From positions 697,802 to 761,801 of the forward strand of contig SCFE01000008.1 in assembly GCA_004352715.1 (NCBI GenBank): a stretch of DNA of 64,000 nt. Reading direction: 5' to 3'. The position numbers and the translations under genes are program-made. Below the pieces are notes generated by a model. It did no database searches, had not been told where the DNA came from, and was given only the letters and a program-made list of their open reading frames with translations. Shown here piece by piece: positions 12,088 through 24,456 of this stretch; positions within the stretch are counted from its first letter, which is position 1, and the number at the start of each line of letters is the position of its first letter. The stretch comes from Hofstenia miamia. Its lineage: Eukaryota; Xenacoelomorpha; Acoela.

Positions 12088-12488
12088 GGTTGGTACTTTT
12101 TATCAACATACAAAATCTTGAAACCGACATAGGGAACCTTGAGATCGACATAGCAAATCATTATGACAATATGAACAAAAAATTTAGCATGAATGAGGTA
12201 TACATATCAATTATAACAAAAGAAATATCAAAATTTAGTCTTAGCAGTTGTTTATTGAGTTGTAATCTATACTAAATTATAAAATTTTATATTTGATTTC
12301 AGAAAATACTCAGATGAATATTTTAATGTACATATGGGAAAATTTTAAATGACCCATCTAATGTTATTAATCCTCATACTTCATTCATGCTAAATTTTTG
12401 TTCATATTGTCATAATGATTTGCTATGTTGATCTGAAGGTTCCCTAAGTCAGTTTCAATATTTTGTATGTTGATAAAAAGTACCAACC
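12088..12488. mobile_element. MITE with about 115-bp inverted repeats and 9-bp target duplication
   Basis: The left arm (12088-12202) and right arm (12374-12489) are near-perfect reverse complements, with tip GGTTGGTACTTTTTATC. Immediately outside both tips is the same 9-mer, GCAATCTAG, in direct orientation (12079-12087 and 12489-12497). A 9-bp duplication with long inverted repeats is the pattern of Mutator-like elements. The 170-bp loop is non-coding, so the element is non-autonomous. A similar word near the left arm's inner end makes the arms pair almost completely. Confidence 0.85.
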
Positions 12489-12497
12489 GCAATCTAG

Positions 12498-12896
12498 TGG
12501 TGGCACAATGTCCATGAAGATCACATTCCCATTACATGATGATTTTGTCAATTCAATATTTGCTTTATGCTTTCTAAATCAACATCACTCAAAACATCAT
12601 TGATTCCTTTATTAAAAATGATTCTTTTTAAGTTGTCTTAAGAATAATCATTCACCAAATTGAGGATGTCTTTTGAAGTTGCACCATGACAAGAGTGAAC
12701 AGCTGTCTCTTCATTGCCAAGAAGTTACTTTGTCCTAAAAATTGCAGTCTGGAAATTCCAATCACCAGATTCTCTGTTTTTTCAGGTAAGTTTTTTCCTT
12801 TTACAACTTTTCTGTCGGCTTTTTCAGTATGTGCAGTCTGTGTTTCCTTTGGTTCACAGTTACTAAGTTGAAATTTGTAGAGATTTTTGAATAATG
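12498..12896. other. No gene seen
   Basis: Unannotated stretch up to the next Polinton tip. A 61-codon plus-strand frame at 12686 has no recognisable features. Confidence 0.5.
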
Positions 12897-14076
12897 AGTA
12901 GTAAAGGCTGAGTGACGCCTGTTACACTTTTTTCTGATTGGTTGAAAGTGGTGGCATTTGACCCTGAGATGCAGTGGATAATGCTGAAGGTGTTGTACTG
13001 ATGCCATGGAAGCCATGTACTTTTACTAGTTTTTGTGTTATTTATGTGGCCTAATTTAGTTTGCATTTTTTAATTTGCATTAGTTTTTATGTTATTTATG
13101 TGGCCTAATTTAGTTTGCATTTTTCTACTTTCACACATTAGCTTAGATTTTTTTAGTTTTACTTTCACACATTAGCTTACATTTTTTAGTTTTACTTTCA
13201 CACATTACAAAGTGGAATCAAAAAATAAATAAATTAATTCAGCAAAAGAATAAAACAATAAATTTAAATTATGTACCAAGCTCTTTTGTAGAGTCATATT
13301 ATTTAAATGGTTAACCAAGTTCACTTCAACATTGAAAACTGTCTTCAAAACATTGAGTCATTTTATTCAACCACATGACGTGAAATTGGAATGGCAGAGT
13401 GATATAAACTATTTGAAAACAACATGTCAACTTTTAAAAATAATTTTTCTTTTCAATTATTTTGTTATAATATTTTTGGTAAATTTTGTTTTTTTATGCA
13501 AACAATTATATTTTATAAACTCAATTTTTTATTTTGGGATTAGTTCTAGGACATTTGACCAAAATCACCTGCTTGTAAAAAATATCAAACACATTTTCAT
13601 TATTTGAATTGTACATATTCTCTCTCCCACCACTGCCAATGTGATGGAAACAGAGCTTCTTTTACAGTTTTTGGTAAATTATTTCTTTTGTAATTTATTT
13701 TATNCACCACTGCCAATGTGATGGAAACAGAGCTTATTTTACAATTTTTGGTAAATTATTTCTTTTGTATTTTATTTTATTTACACATTATATCAATAAG
13801 AGATGTTGTGTTTTCCCTAACAAAAATTTTTATTCACATTAAACATGGACAAGAAATCAATTTTCACTAAATCATATTATTTAATTGTAAAAATAACTTA
13901 CCCATGATGGAGAAATTCAACCATCCTTAACTCAATCTCTGTAAAAACTGAACAATGTGTTACATTTTACATCTTGGAAAAATAATATCAATAGATTTAT
14001 TTAATTAAAAACACAAAATGTATAGAGTTTACACAAACACTACAAACATTAAATGATATAATTTTTGGATTTTCCA

Positions 14077-14802
14077 TCATTCTGTGTGAATATCCAACAT
14101 TATATACAGTCTTCCAGTCCCTGTGAATTCTATTATCTGACCTTGTTTGCTACAAAACTTTACATTTATTCTATCAATGTATGATCTTGACACTGGCTTA
14201 TACATTGGATTTCACTTTTTGTGATGTATTATAGGCATGGTACTTGTTTTGGCAAATTGTGTTAACACCAATGGGGATTTATCCAGTAGTGGTAATTGAG
14301 TGCTAGCAACAAATTGAGGTTTGACAATATTGGTTTGTACCAATAAAAAATGATTCCCACCATATATATTGTGTTCATAGCTGGCATCAGTTGTTGTATT
14401 TGGATAAATTTTTCCATAAAATCCTAGTATTTCACCAGTCTAGTCTAAATCCACCTTGTATTCCAAATTGTTTGTTGCTTGTAAGCATCTACCAACCAGG
14501 TTAAATTGTATTGAAACACCCTTGGGTTTAAGAATGGAGTTTACATCTTTATACAAGTCCTCAAAGCTATGTACGTGTTTGGAATAAAACTGCAAATGAA
14601 TTTTGGTTCCATCTTTTTTCTTCAAAACCCACCACTGTGTCCTAAGATTAAGAAATTTTGACGGGTACCCAATATCAATAACTGCTACATTGTGTGCATT
14701 ATTAATTGGTTCATTCAAATATGTAGTAAATTCGCCCAACCCCGTGGGGCAGCACATTCCATCTTCTCCACATCTGTCAGATACTAGTGTTACAAGAACC
14801 AT
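14077..14802 (-). pseudogene. Polinton-borne gene of unknown exact role (paralogue 1), two stops
   Basis: I take the start as the Met at 14802 (MVLVTLVSD), because the neighbouring paralogue starts at the same place; a longer frame reaches 14835. The reading runs in one frame for about 242 codons to a stop at 14077-14079, interrupted by two in-frame stops at 14440-14442 and 14212-14214. Conserved blocks include CCPTGLGEF near residue 20, YPSKFLNLR near 50, and a C-terminal MYKPVS...KFCSKQG region. Size and beta-rich look would suit a minor capsid or penton-type jelly roll, but I did not recognise it securely. No charge-rich or membrane segments are seen. Confidence 0.55.
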
Positions 14803-15100
14803 TACTTGCACATCAATCCACACATTTCCTGTCAATCAAGTGAACTCCATAGTTTAAAGCATGCATATTTATTAAGTGAAGCAAATGTTTAAAAATCAAT
14901 AATTTTATTATTACCTCAGACAAGAAATCAATGTCAAGTTGATAAAACACAAATGCATTTTATAATGAGGTACAAATTAATGTTTTGCTAGTGAAATAAA
15001 AAATGAAAAATCAATTAATTATGCACTATTCACAAATTACATCAATGCAAAAGCATTATTTCCAATTGACAATGTCACTAGCTTTTTACTGTTTTTCCCC

Positions 15101-15821
15101 ATTTGTTTGAATATCAAGTGTGATATACAATCATCCTGTACCACTGAATCTCACCAGATAGACTTGCTCAGTACAAAATTTCATTGTTATTCTATTGATA
15201 TACAATTTTGAAACTGGTTTATACATGAGATTTTGTTTTTCATGATGTATGGCGGGGATGGTAATCATTTTTTCATTATGTGTTAGCAATAGGGGACATT
15301 TATCCAACACTGGCAAACAAGTGCTACCAACATACTGAGGTTCTACAATGTCTGTGTGGATCATCAATATGATTTTCGCCAAAAATATCACAGTCATAGT
15401 TGGTGGTTGTTACTGTTTCTCAATATATCTTTCTGTAAAAGCCTAGTAGATTTCCAGCTTGTGCCAAGTCTATTTCATATTGTGAATCATTCTTTACCAT
15501 TAATAAATTGTGAAAAGTTTTAAATTTTAATGAAATACCATAGGGGTCTAACATGTAATTTATAAAACCATAGAGTTCATTAAAGCTTTGCTTATGTCCT
15601 GAATAAATTTCCAATCAGGTTATGTTTCCATCTTTATCCTTTAAAGTCCACCTTTGGTGTTTAAGATTAAGAAATTTTGATGGATATCCAAAATCAATTA
15701 ATGCAACTTCACATGCATTATATATTGGCTTGTCCAAATACATTGTAAATTCATTCAATCCATCTGGACAACATACACCAGGCTTTCAGCATTTTTCAGA
15801 TAATAATGTTACAATAACCAT
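15101..15821 (-). pseudogene. Polinton-borne gene, paralogue 2, multiply broken
   Basis: Starts at an ATG at 15819-15821, only 3 bases from the Polinton tip at 15825. It shares block order with the gene at 14077-14802 (MVIVTLLSEKC, CCPDGLNEF, YPSKFLNLK, YEIDLAQAG, MYKPVSKLYI, RFSGTG). In-frame stops lie at 15786-15788, 15615-15617 and 15420-15422, and a frameshift near 15400 moves the C-terminal third (15397-15131) to another frame. Tandem duplication of this gene within one element, followed by independent decay, is inferred from the shared blocks and different breaks. Confidence 0.55.
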
Positions 15822-15824
15822 TAT

Positions 15825-16086
15825 AGTAGTATAAAGAGAGTCGTATTTCATCCCACTTTTTTCTGATTGGTTGAGAGGTGGGTCGTATTTCGTCCCACTT
15901 TTTTGTGATTGGTCGAGAGGGGTGGCCTTTGACCTGAGACGCCGTGGATATTGGCGGGGGGTGTTTTGCTGATGTCATGCATGTACTTTTACTAGTTTTT
16001 GTGTTATTTATGTGGCCTAATTTAGTTTGCATTTTTTTAGTTTCTTTTACTGACGTCATGCATGTAATTTTACTAGTTTTTGTGTT
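15825..16086 (+). repeat. Polinton left terminal repeat, copy 3 (cut by gap)
   Basis: Starts AGTAGTATAAAG and then follows the left end of copy 1 (TTTTTTCTGATTGGTTGAGAG, the GGCCTTTGACCTGAGA block, the GTGGCCTAATTTAGTTTGC unit). A short duplicated stretch (15850-15885 and 15887-15925) differs from the other copies. It is the third left tip in the same orientation, with no matching right tip in the window. Confidence 0.85.
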
Positions 16087-17086
16087 NNNNNNNNNNNNNN
16101 NNNNNNNNNNNNNNNNNNNNNNNNNNNNNNNNNNNNNNNNNNNNNNNNNNNNNNNNNNNNNNNNNNNNNNNNNNNNNNNNNNNNNNNNNNNNNNNNNNNN
16201 NNNNNNNNNNNNNNNNNNNNNNNNNNNNNNNNNNNNNNNNNNNNNNNNNNNNNNNNNNNNNNNNNNNNNNNNNNNNNNNNNNNNNNNNNNNNNNNNNNNN
16301 NNNNNNNNNNNNNNNNNNNNNNNNNNNNNNNNNNNNNNNNNNNNNNNNNNNNNNNNNNNNNNNNNNNNNNNNNNNNNNNNNNNNNNNNNNNNNNNNNNNN
16401 NNNNNNNNNNNNNNNNNNNNNNNNNNNNNNNNNNNNNNNNNNNNNNNNNNNNNNNNNNNNNNNNNNNNNNNNNNNNNNNNNNNNNNNNNNNNNNNNNNNN
16501 NNNNNNNNNNNNNNNNNNNNNNNNNNNNNNNNNNNNNNNNNNNNNNNNNNNNNNNNNNNNNNNNNNNNNNNNNNNNNNNNNNNNNNNNNNNNNNNNNNNN
16601 NNNNNNNNNNNNNNNNNNNNNNNNNNNNNNNNNNNNNNNNNNNNNNNNNNNNNNNNNNNNNNNNNNNNNNNNNNNNNNNNNNNNNNNNNNNNNNNNNNNN
16701 NNNNNNNNNNNNNNNNNNNNNNNNNNNNNNNNNNNNNNNNNNNNNNNNNNNNNNNNNNNNNNNNNNNNNNNNNNNNNNNNNNNNNNNNNNNNNNNNNNNN
16801 NNNNNNNNNNNNNNNNNNNNNNNNNNNNNNNNNNNNNNNNNNNNNNNNNNNNNNNNNNNNNNNNNNNNNNNNNNNNNNNNNNNNNNNNNNNNNNNNNNNN
16901 NNNNNNNNNNNNNNNNNNNNNNNNNNNNNNNNNNNNNNNNNNNNNNNNNNNNNNNNNNNNNNNNNNNNNNNNNNNNNNNNNNNNNNNNNNNNNNNNNNNN
17001 NNNNNNNNNNNNNNNNNNNNNNNNNNNNNNNNNNNNNNNNNNNNNNNNNNNNNNNNNNNNNNNNNNNNNNNNNNNNNNNNNNNNNN
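16087..17086. other. Assembly gap (1000 N)
   Basis: Placeholder gap following the third Polinton tip. Confidence 0.99.
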
Positions 17087-17124
17087 TATAGTGACAATGC
17101 CTGGTAGAGGATATTACAATATAC

Positions 17125-17325
17125 TGTTTTAAAAATGAATTTGTGGCCTGGCCAAATTTGAATTTAAATAATATTGATAACATATGCATTTGAATTTGAT
17201 AATAAGGAGATAGTATTTTGTATTTTAATTGGTAATCGGATGCATTGTCATGTTTTTGTGCAAAATTGAGTATTTTGAGGGACCAATTAAAAGTTTTAGA
17301 CAGTAGGACGAGCCTACTAGCAATT
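17125..17325 (-). pseudogene. Small CR1-like LINE fragment
   Basis: It is the near-exact reverse complement of 10130-10310, covering the FNWSLK to FKFGQA part of the C-terminal ORF2 region. Identity is high, including untranslated-looking bases, so this is a recent copy of the same family, or repeated contig ends next to gaps. 17326-17610 holds nothing recognisable. Confidence 0.75.
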
Positions 17326-17611
17326 CTTTACTACATGTACTAGAATAATTAATTGTCAACAAACAGTTGGATGACCAAAACCTAGGAAATATATTAATAC
17401 TATTTCAGATCTAAATTAATGACCTATAAGTGACCAATAAAGTGACTGTACTTGTATTAAATTATAAATGTAAGTTAGGAAGCTGTTCAAAACTAATATA
17501 TTTAGAAATGCCAATATATTTCAGTAATAGCTACATGTAATATCAAACGAACAGCTAGTAACAAGTCAGGTTGCAAATAGATAGAACACTTTTACAAAAT
17601 AGAGTTTAAGN

Positions 17612-19440
17612 AATATTTACTTTCAATTGATTATTTGAGAAATATTTTGTTAAATTTTCGATGTCATATTGGAGATTTTTAGTTGCATTAAAGGCATTTA
17701 TATCATTACTTATAAGACATGTATCATCTGCATATTGATAAATTTTACTGTTTTTTACCTGTTGAGTTGTGTCATTAACATAGATTGAAAATAGAATAGG
17801 TTCGAGAGCTGTGCCCCTGTGGAACCCCATGGTCCATCATAATATAATTTGATTTTTTACCATTAAGTATTACTCTTTGCTGTCGATTTTTAAGGAAAGT
17901 CATTATTAAGTTAACAGATTTGTTATCAAAGTTATAATATATTAATTTGTCCCTTAATAAGTCAAAATTCATTGAGTTGAAAGCTTTGCTCAAATCAAGG
18001 AGTGCAACACAACTACATTTGTTTAGGGTTAAATTAGATTTTATTTGTTCTGATATTGATAAAATTGCATCTTGAGTGCTATAACCATTTCGAAAACCAA
18101 ATTGTTTTTTTGAAAGAATGTTTTCAGATATCAACTATGCATTTATTTGATTATTTAATAATTTTTCAAATAGTTTAATAAAGGGATGGCCAATGCAAAT
18201 GGGCCTATAATTTTGTGCATNTCAAATCAAGGAGTGCAACACAACTACATTTGTTTAGGGTTAAATTAGATTTTATTTGTTCTGATATTGATAAAATTGC
18301 ATTTTGAGTGCTATAACCATTTCGAAAACCAAATTGTTTTTTTGAAAGAATATTTTCAGATATCAAATATGCATTTATTTGATTATTTAATAATTTTTCA
18401 AATAGTTTACTAAAGGGATGGCCAATGCAAATGGGCCTATAATTTTGTGCATTTAGAGGGCCGCCTTTTTATATATAGGGCTTATGTCTGATTTCTTAAA
18501 TATATCCGGGAATTCATTATCAATAATACATTGGTTAAATGCGAATAGAAGATGCTCACTAAAGATATGAAAATGACGTTTAATAATAAAGATTGGAAGA
18601 TTGTAGGATAGGATGCCATTGATTTATTTGTGTCTAAAGTTTTTATTATGGTTTATAATTCATTTGCATTTATGAGTCTAAAAGAAAAGTATGTCTTTCC
18701 TGGGAATTTATTAATATTTGTCTTTCACTTATATTGGGGATAATTGAAATTGCCAAGTTCCTTAAATGTTGTATTTAGGTGGTCTATTATTCTTGTTTTT
18801 TCTGTTGTAGTTTGGTTATCAATATTTAATTCATTAATATCAGTTGAAATTCCTTTACTTTTTACCAAAATTTTATGAATATATCGCCATTTTTCGTTTG
18901 TATTATTTAGTTTATTGAAGAATCTTTTTTCTTTTAAGGCAGATTTTTTATTTCTTAATTGTTTAATAATCATCTTTGATTTTTCGTAATTAGTCCAATT
19001 AGTTGTTGTCGGTTCTGTTTGAGTGAGATCAAACAATTTTCTTTTAATACTTACTAGTTCATGTATGTCACTATCGTCGGCATTTGATAAAGCAAACTTG
19101 CGCGCCTTTAATTTTACTTTGCGGTACTTAATTGGTGCCACTTTATTAACTGCATTGCAAATTTCTTTCGAAATATAATTAATCATGCAAGACCCAGATT
19201 TTAATGTGTATATATAGTTGAACGATAAGTTTTTTAAAAGTGTTTCCATTATTTCCTCTGAATAATTTAGACAATCTCTTGCATAAATTATTTTAAATTT
19301 ATTGGCTTTGGTAGTTATATTACTTACATATGTGCAAAGAGCATGGTCACTGAATGATTCAAACATGAAGGATTTAAAAACTAAGTCGGAATTTGTTAGG
19401 AAGTAATCAATTAAATTGCTATGACGTGTAGGACAGTCAG
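17612..19440 (-). pseudogene. CR1-like LINE fragment (linker and RT)
   Basis: On the minus strand, 19366-18725 encodes the 213-residue segment after the endonuclease (MFESFSDHALCTYVSN start, matching the same block of the LINE at 32.7 kb). 18134-17775 holds RT with KKQFGFRNGYSTQDA and VALLDLSKAFNSMNF, and 17830-17612 holds the catalytic YQYADDTCLI, so the YADD active site is intact. Frameshifts separate the blocks, and 18480-18720 is a stop-rich stretch between linker and RT. The region 17990-18220 is repeated as 18222-18452 across a single n at 18221, which is an assembly overlap, not biology. A further single n at 17611 marks another join. Confidence 0.8.
17990..18452. other. Unmerged contig overlap (tandem copy of 231 bp)
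   Basis: Bases 17990-18220 and 18222-18452 agree except for about four substitutions and are separated by one n. They look like two haplotype or contig ends that were joined without merging. Confidence 0.9.
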
Positions 19441-19469
19441 TATTTACACAATGAAAATTCTTTTAATTA

Positions 19470-22400
19470 GTAATATAAGAATTACTTCTTTAAATGTGCA
19501 TGACCTGCGCAACTCGTATGAAAATTTTCTCGAACTTTTCAAAATGCTAGGTAAACACACTATTTTGCCTTGTCGGAACTTGGTTTAATGACGACACAAG
19601 TATTAGTATTTGGAATCCATCACCAGTCACTATGGAAATCTTCAGCAAAACAAGGCATAGACTTTAAGGTGGTCTTTTAGTAATTGCCCCTAAATATTTT
19701 GAATTTAAAGATTAAAATCGACGGAATGCTTTAGCAAATGGCAGGAATCTAAATCACAAAATGAATATGCTTTATATGTTATGAAGAAGAAATCACTTAG
19801 GCTGTAAGAAAAAGTGGAACAAAATTGATAAATTATCAAATTGGGCTATAGAAAAAATTGCCAATATTCCCAGGTTTACACATGTAACAAAATTCTATAA
19901 AGACTGTTGAATTTTTGAGACCGACAAGATATCTCTTGTACATCTCATTCATTTGTTTTATTAACATATTTTCCTGAAAAAAATCTATATTTTCAAATGA
20001 CATACGGTTCTATTTAAAGTTCAACCCAAGAGTGAAAACGCTTACTAAGATCAATAGAATTATAAACAGCTTTGCTGCGAACTTTTTTCATGAAAGCAGC
20101 CGAAATCTTTTAATGAAATGCCCTTGCATTTGCGATCATTTACAATTTCTGAAGTAATCCGCGAATATTTCCTAAATGAAAGTGGAATATCGAAACGTTA
20201 TTCATTCAACTTTAAAGTACCTTAGCTGATAAACACAATCATCTGGTGCTTATCGATATTAGTACTGCTCTGTAGTAGTTTACAGTTGATGATTAATAAT
20301 TATTTTAAGCAGTAGTAGTATTAGTAGTTGCAATATAATACAATATGCAGATGATACTGCAATTTATATAAGGAATAAAAACAAAAATTATGTGCAAAAT
20401 NGATTGTCAAACTTGTTGGCATATCGCAAAACCTTGAATTCATGCGCTGACATCCTGTGGTTTGGTTGGCTTGATGGAATGATTGACACCATCATTGTGA
20501 AAAACATCATTAGAGGATACTTCTTCAAATGCTTCAACCAAGCTTTCTGGTGTTCTTCATTTAAATCATCATCAGTGCCTTCAACTTCACTTTCTGGGAT
20601 CGTAGAGTTGTAACATTCATTTAGTAATTCTTACAAGTTTCTAGAAATGATACACGATGTGGTTTATTTATTTCAAAATATTCTTTCAATTATGACAATC
20701 TTTTATTAATATGCCATGAATTGTTTTCAAATGAGAGGAAAACTTTAATTGTCTTCTAATGTAATTTCATAGGAAGTCATTTTATGTTTTGTAAGATATG
20801 CAGGGTAATATTTGTATTTTGCACATTGCTAATATAGCAATAAATTTCTATCCTTAGCAATATTCAGTAAACAAGTTATCTAGAATAGTTCAATTGTCTA
20901 ATAAACCCTATTAAATTTCATCAACAGCAATTGATGGAAAATATATATCATACATTTGCTGCGATGTATAACTAAAATGNCAAGAGTGAAAACGCTTACT
21001 AAGATCAATAGAATTATAAACAGCTTTGCTGCGAACTTTTTTCATGAAAGCAGCCGAAATCTTTTAATGAAATGCCCTTGCATTTGCGATCATTTACAAT
21101 TTCTGAAGTAATCCGCGAATATTTCCTAAATGAAAGTGGAATATCGAAACGTTATTCATTCAACTTTAAAGTACCTTAGCTGATAAACACAATCATCTGG
21201 TGCTTATCGATATTAGTACTGCTCTGTAGTAGTTTACAGTTGATGATTAATAATTATTTTAAGCAGTAGTAGTATTAGTAGTTGCAATATAATACAATAT
21301 GCAGATGATACTGCAATTTATATAAGGAATAAAAACAAAAATTATGTGCAAAATAATTTAAGTGAAGATTCGGACAGCCTAAATGTTTGGTTTAACAAAA
21401 CAAACTCACTCTAAATTTTGAAAAAACAACAAAATTGATAATGTTACAACCTAAATCAGAAACAAATAGTAGTTGAATTTAAAAATTAAGAACCACAAAA
21501 TAGTTAATTGTTATGAAACTAAGAATCTTGGAGTCCCAGTCAACACGTCTCTCAACTTTAGAGGACTAATAGATACAAAAATTGCGGTGTTCTGCAAGAA
21601 AGTTTGCTAGGACCGCTGTTATTTAGTTTATTTATTAACCACCTAAGTGATTCCATCAGTGAATTTAAACTGTTTCAGTATGCAGACGATACGTGCATTT
21701 TTTCAATGAATACTTCCGTACACAAAGTAATAAAATTAATGAACAAGGAAAATCAAATGCTAGTCACTGGTTCAAACAAAACATGTTAAAGTTAAATACA
21801 AGTAAGACACAATTTTTAATATTACAAACAATGGGTAGAAAGTTCGAAGTAGATAAATATCATTTGTATATTGATGGTAACACAATACCTGTTGAGTGAG
21901 GCTCGATATTTGGGAGTTAAATTTGATTAAAATCTAAATTTTATAAAATTCTTTGTTCAGAAAATTAGAATGATAGCTACATTTCATTCTTCTCTACCTT
22001 ATATCAAAGCTGCATTACCATCTGATATGGCAATAAAGTATGTAAGATGTAAATTGTATGGTATGCTAAGTTATGGATCTTTACTAGGAGTAGGACAGTA
22101 TAAAACAGTTTGGGAAAAAATTGATAGTTTACTACAGATCAATTGAAATTTTAAGCGAGGTGCCTAGATCTCAAAATTCTATAAAGAATTTAATAAAATG
22201 AAAGACTACAACTTTGTAAAGTATTTGGCCCACTTAAATTTTTTACTAATCACGACAAAGTTTTTGTAAAGGGAGCACTTAATAAGCATGTTAAGATTTA
22301 TAACAGAACACAGCTGTACATTAAGATATATAACTATACAAACAATAGTTTCTTCTTAAGGATTCCAAATCTCTACAATGAACTACCCAATGAAATTAGA

Positions 22401-22560
22401 GTTTGTGAGAGTACGCATAAGCCATTACCTAAACAATACTATATTAACATCTCTAAGATTGAAACAGCGTTCTCGGAAAATGTTAGAGTGCCTTAGTCTG
22501 AAGAAGGTAATATGTAAATTCTATCCATGGTGCTAATTTTTTTGTTTTCTTTTAGTTTAT
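19470..22560 (+). pseudogene. Decayed LINE (endonuclease to ORF2 C-terminus)
   Basis: An APE-type endonuclease start is readable near 19470-19690 (ETWFNDD analogue, then GGLLVIAPK). RT pieces follow: QYADDTAIYI at 20336-20362 and again at 21290-21316, and an independent RT block GPLLFSLFINHLSDS...QYADDTCIFS at 21611-21705. The C-terminal region (ARYLGVKFD, then a long stop-rich tail) runs to about 22560. Many stops and shifts make it non-functional. The stretch 20027-20400 is repeated at 20981-21354, and 20402-20979 does not belong here (see separate entry). Two different YADD blocks may mean two LINE copies are overlaid. Confidence 0.7.
20402..20979. other. Misplaced contig: duplicate of 24878-25449
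   Basis: It is flanked by single n bases at 20401 and 20980 and matches 24878-25449 almost base for base, with a few short indels. The LINE sequence on its left (20027-20400) is repeated on its right (20981-21354). This arrangement is best explained by a scaffolding error that inserted a second haplotype contig. Confidence 0.85.
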
Positions 22561-22569
22561 AGAGATTTT

Positions 22570-24440
22570 GTTAATCTTTGATTAATAAATTGTGTGAATA
22601 GTAGTAAGACTAAATTTAACACTTGAAAACAATTTATGTTGAATTGGCAGAACTACATAAGTTTGCAGTGACAAATATGAGGCTTTATAACACTGATGAC
22701 CCATTTTAGAATAGTTTGTGTATTGAAAACAACGTTTGTTGTACTGTTTTTAATCAGTCTGCGAAACTATTGAGCCTATGACAAAATTACACAAAAAGAG
22801 GTTAGTTTTTGTGAATATGGACTATTCTTAAATTCTGTACATCATTTTTTGGAACCAAGAAATTTCAAATTGCCATGATTTTTTGGAACAATTATCCCAC
22901 CAATTTATTATACAAAGACAAAGTTAGGAATCAAGTTTGGCTACATTTTCAGTAGTTTAGATATTTTTCTTCAAACCATTTCATAATAAATCAAAGAGAA
23001 GCTTGAATAATTTCCTCAATATATAAAACTAGCAGATGTAGGAATCAATAACACGTGCTTAATAATACGTGTTGCATACAATCTAAAGCCCTCACAAGCA
23101 AAAAATTTTTCAAATGAGAATTTCGAACCTATTTGACACACTTTGAATATTTGATGCTACCATTTGTTCAATTTTTTTTACTTGATTTCCAATTTTATAT
23201 CGTTTTATAGAATATTACTAAAATTAAATATTTCTATGGTTTTCACTTAAAATACGTTTCTCCAAAATTTTTTGAAATTAAATGATGATCGATTTTAAAG
23301 TGATGTACAGTGTACATGCACAAAAATTCGTCAATATGTAAATTTAAATATGTTGTGCTATTTCATTAAGTATGACCTTAATCCTTGACATCGTAGAGTA
23401 ATCATTCGGCTACACCTGTTGTATTCACGTTTTCAAACTCTAATAACAACTTTAGAATTACTTAAATATGGACACAAATACAAGTAGACATGTTAACCTG
23501 CTATATTCAAAATTTATGCTGAAATCGTAATTATTTTTTCAAAAAAACATGCAGTTTTTCAACGTTTTCATCATTCCTAATGTACTCGGACTGAGCCCTC
23601 TGTGCTCAATAACTTACCTACATGATTTTGTGTTCTGTAGACAAAGCACCATACTACAAGGCAAAGATCACAGTGGCAAACAACCAGCGAATTATTGCAA
23701 AGACACAGCTTAATTGATCTACAATGGGACATGGCGTTCTAAGGCAAATGAAAGAAACGAAACTATTCTATCGTGTTGCGTTTTTAAATTATTAGATATC
23801 TTTCTTAGTTTGGGAGCTGTAAGCATTGAATTTTTTTGAAAATTTATTTGGGTTAAACAATAAGTTAACAGATTTCAAAATTTGTATTTCACTTCTTGGA
23901 ATCGATAAAACGAAGTTAATCAATTGATTCAAATAGGTTGGAAAATATAGAATACATGAAATTTTCAAATTTTTGTGGGGGCATACGTGGCTATGAACTG
24001 GGCCTGGCCTATGCTTGTACTAAAGTGTTGAGAAAATTGTTCAAGGAAATAGACCAAAATTTCAAAATAACTTTTTATTTCTCGCAGTACATACAAGTTA
24101 ACATATATACAGTGAATGCAGTGAATGTGATAGAATTTATAAGAAATTTGTTGAAAAATAAAGTTTTCATTTTATTATAAGTTTCTAACATACTAACGTT
24201 GATATAGTATGCTGAAAAACTATAAAAGTTTTGCAAGAATAATATATTTATAAAAGGGGGTGATTTGACAATTCTTTAAGTGAGCCCCCGGGATTGGCTT
24301 AAGCCAAATGATCTAGTTATTTCTATATGTGGTGGGGAGTATGCATACCCTCATACCCCTTTGATTACGACACTAGCAGGAAGTGGATGATTTTCAAGAA
24401 TTCCACAAGAATTACCACATTCTTGGCATGGGATTAAGTT
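22570..24440. other. AT-rich DNA, no gene seen
   Basis: No domain, repeat or RNA gene was recognised. An 80-codon plus-strand frame at 23938-24180 has no known motif. Confidence 0.5.
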
Positions 24441-24456
24441 TTTTCACCGACTGCTG

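Larger units (their letters stand above)
12897..15824. mobile_element. Polinton-like element, copy 2 (left-end remnant)
   Basis: It begins with AGTAGTAAAGG at 12897, matching 2293. The outer 310 bases follow copy 1, then jump at 13207 to a segment (13208-13390) that equals the inner right repeat of copy 1 (7440-7640, inverted). About 1 kb of the repeat is therefore deleted. 13400-14070 is AT-rich non-coding and includes a contig join (single n at 13704, with 13629-13703 repeated as 13705-13779). Two broken paralogous genes follow on the minus strand. No right end is seen before another left tip starts at 15825. Confidence 0.75.
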
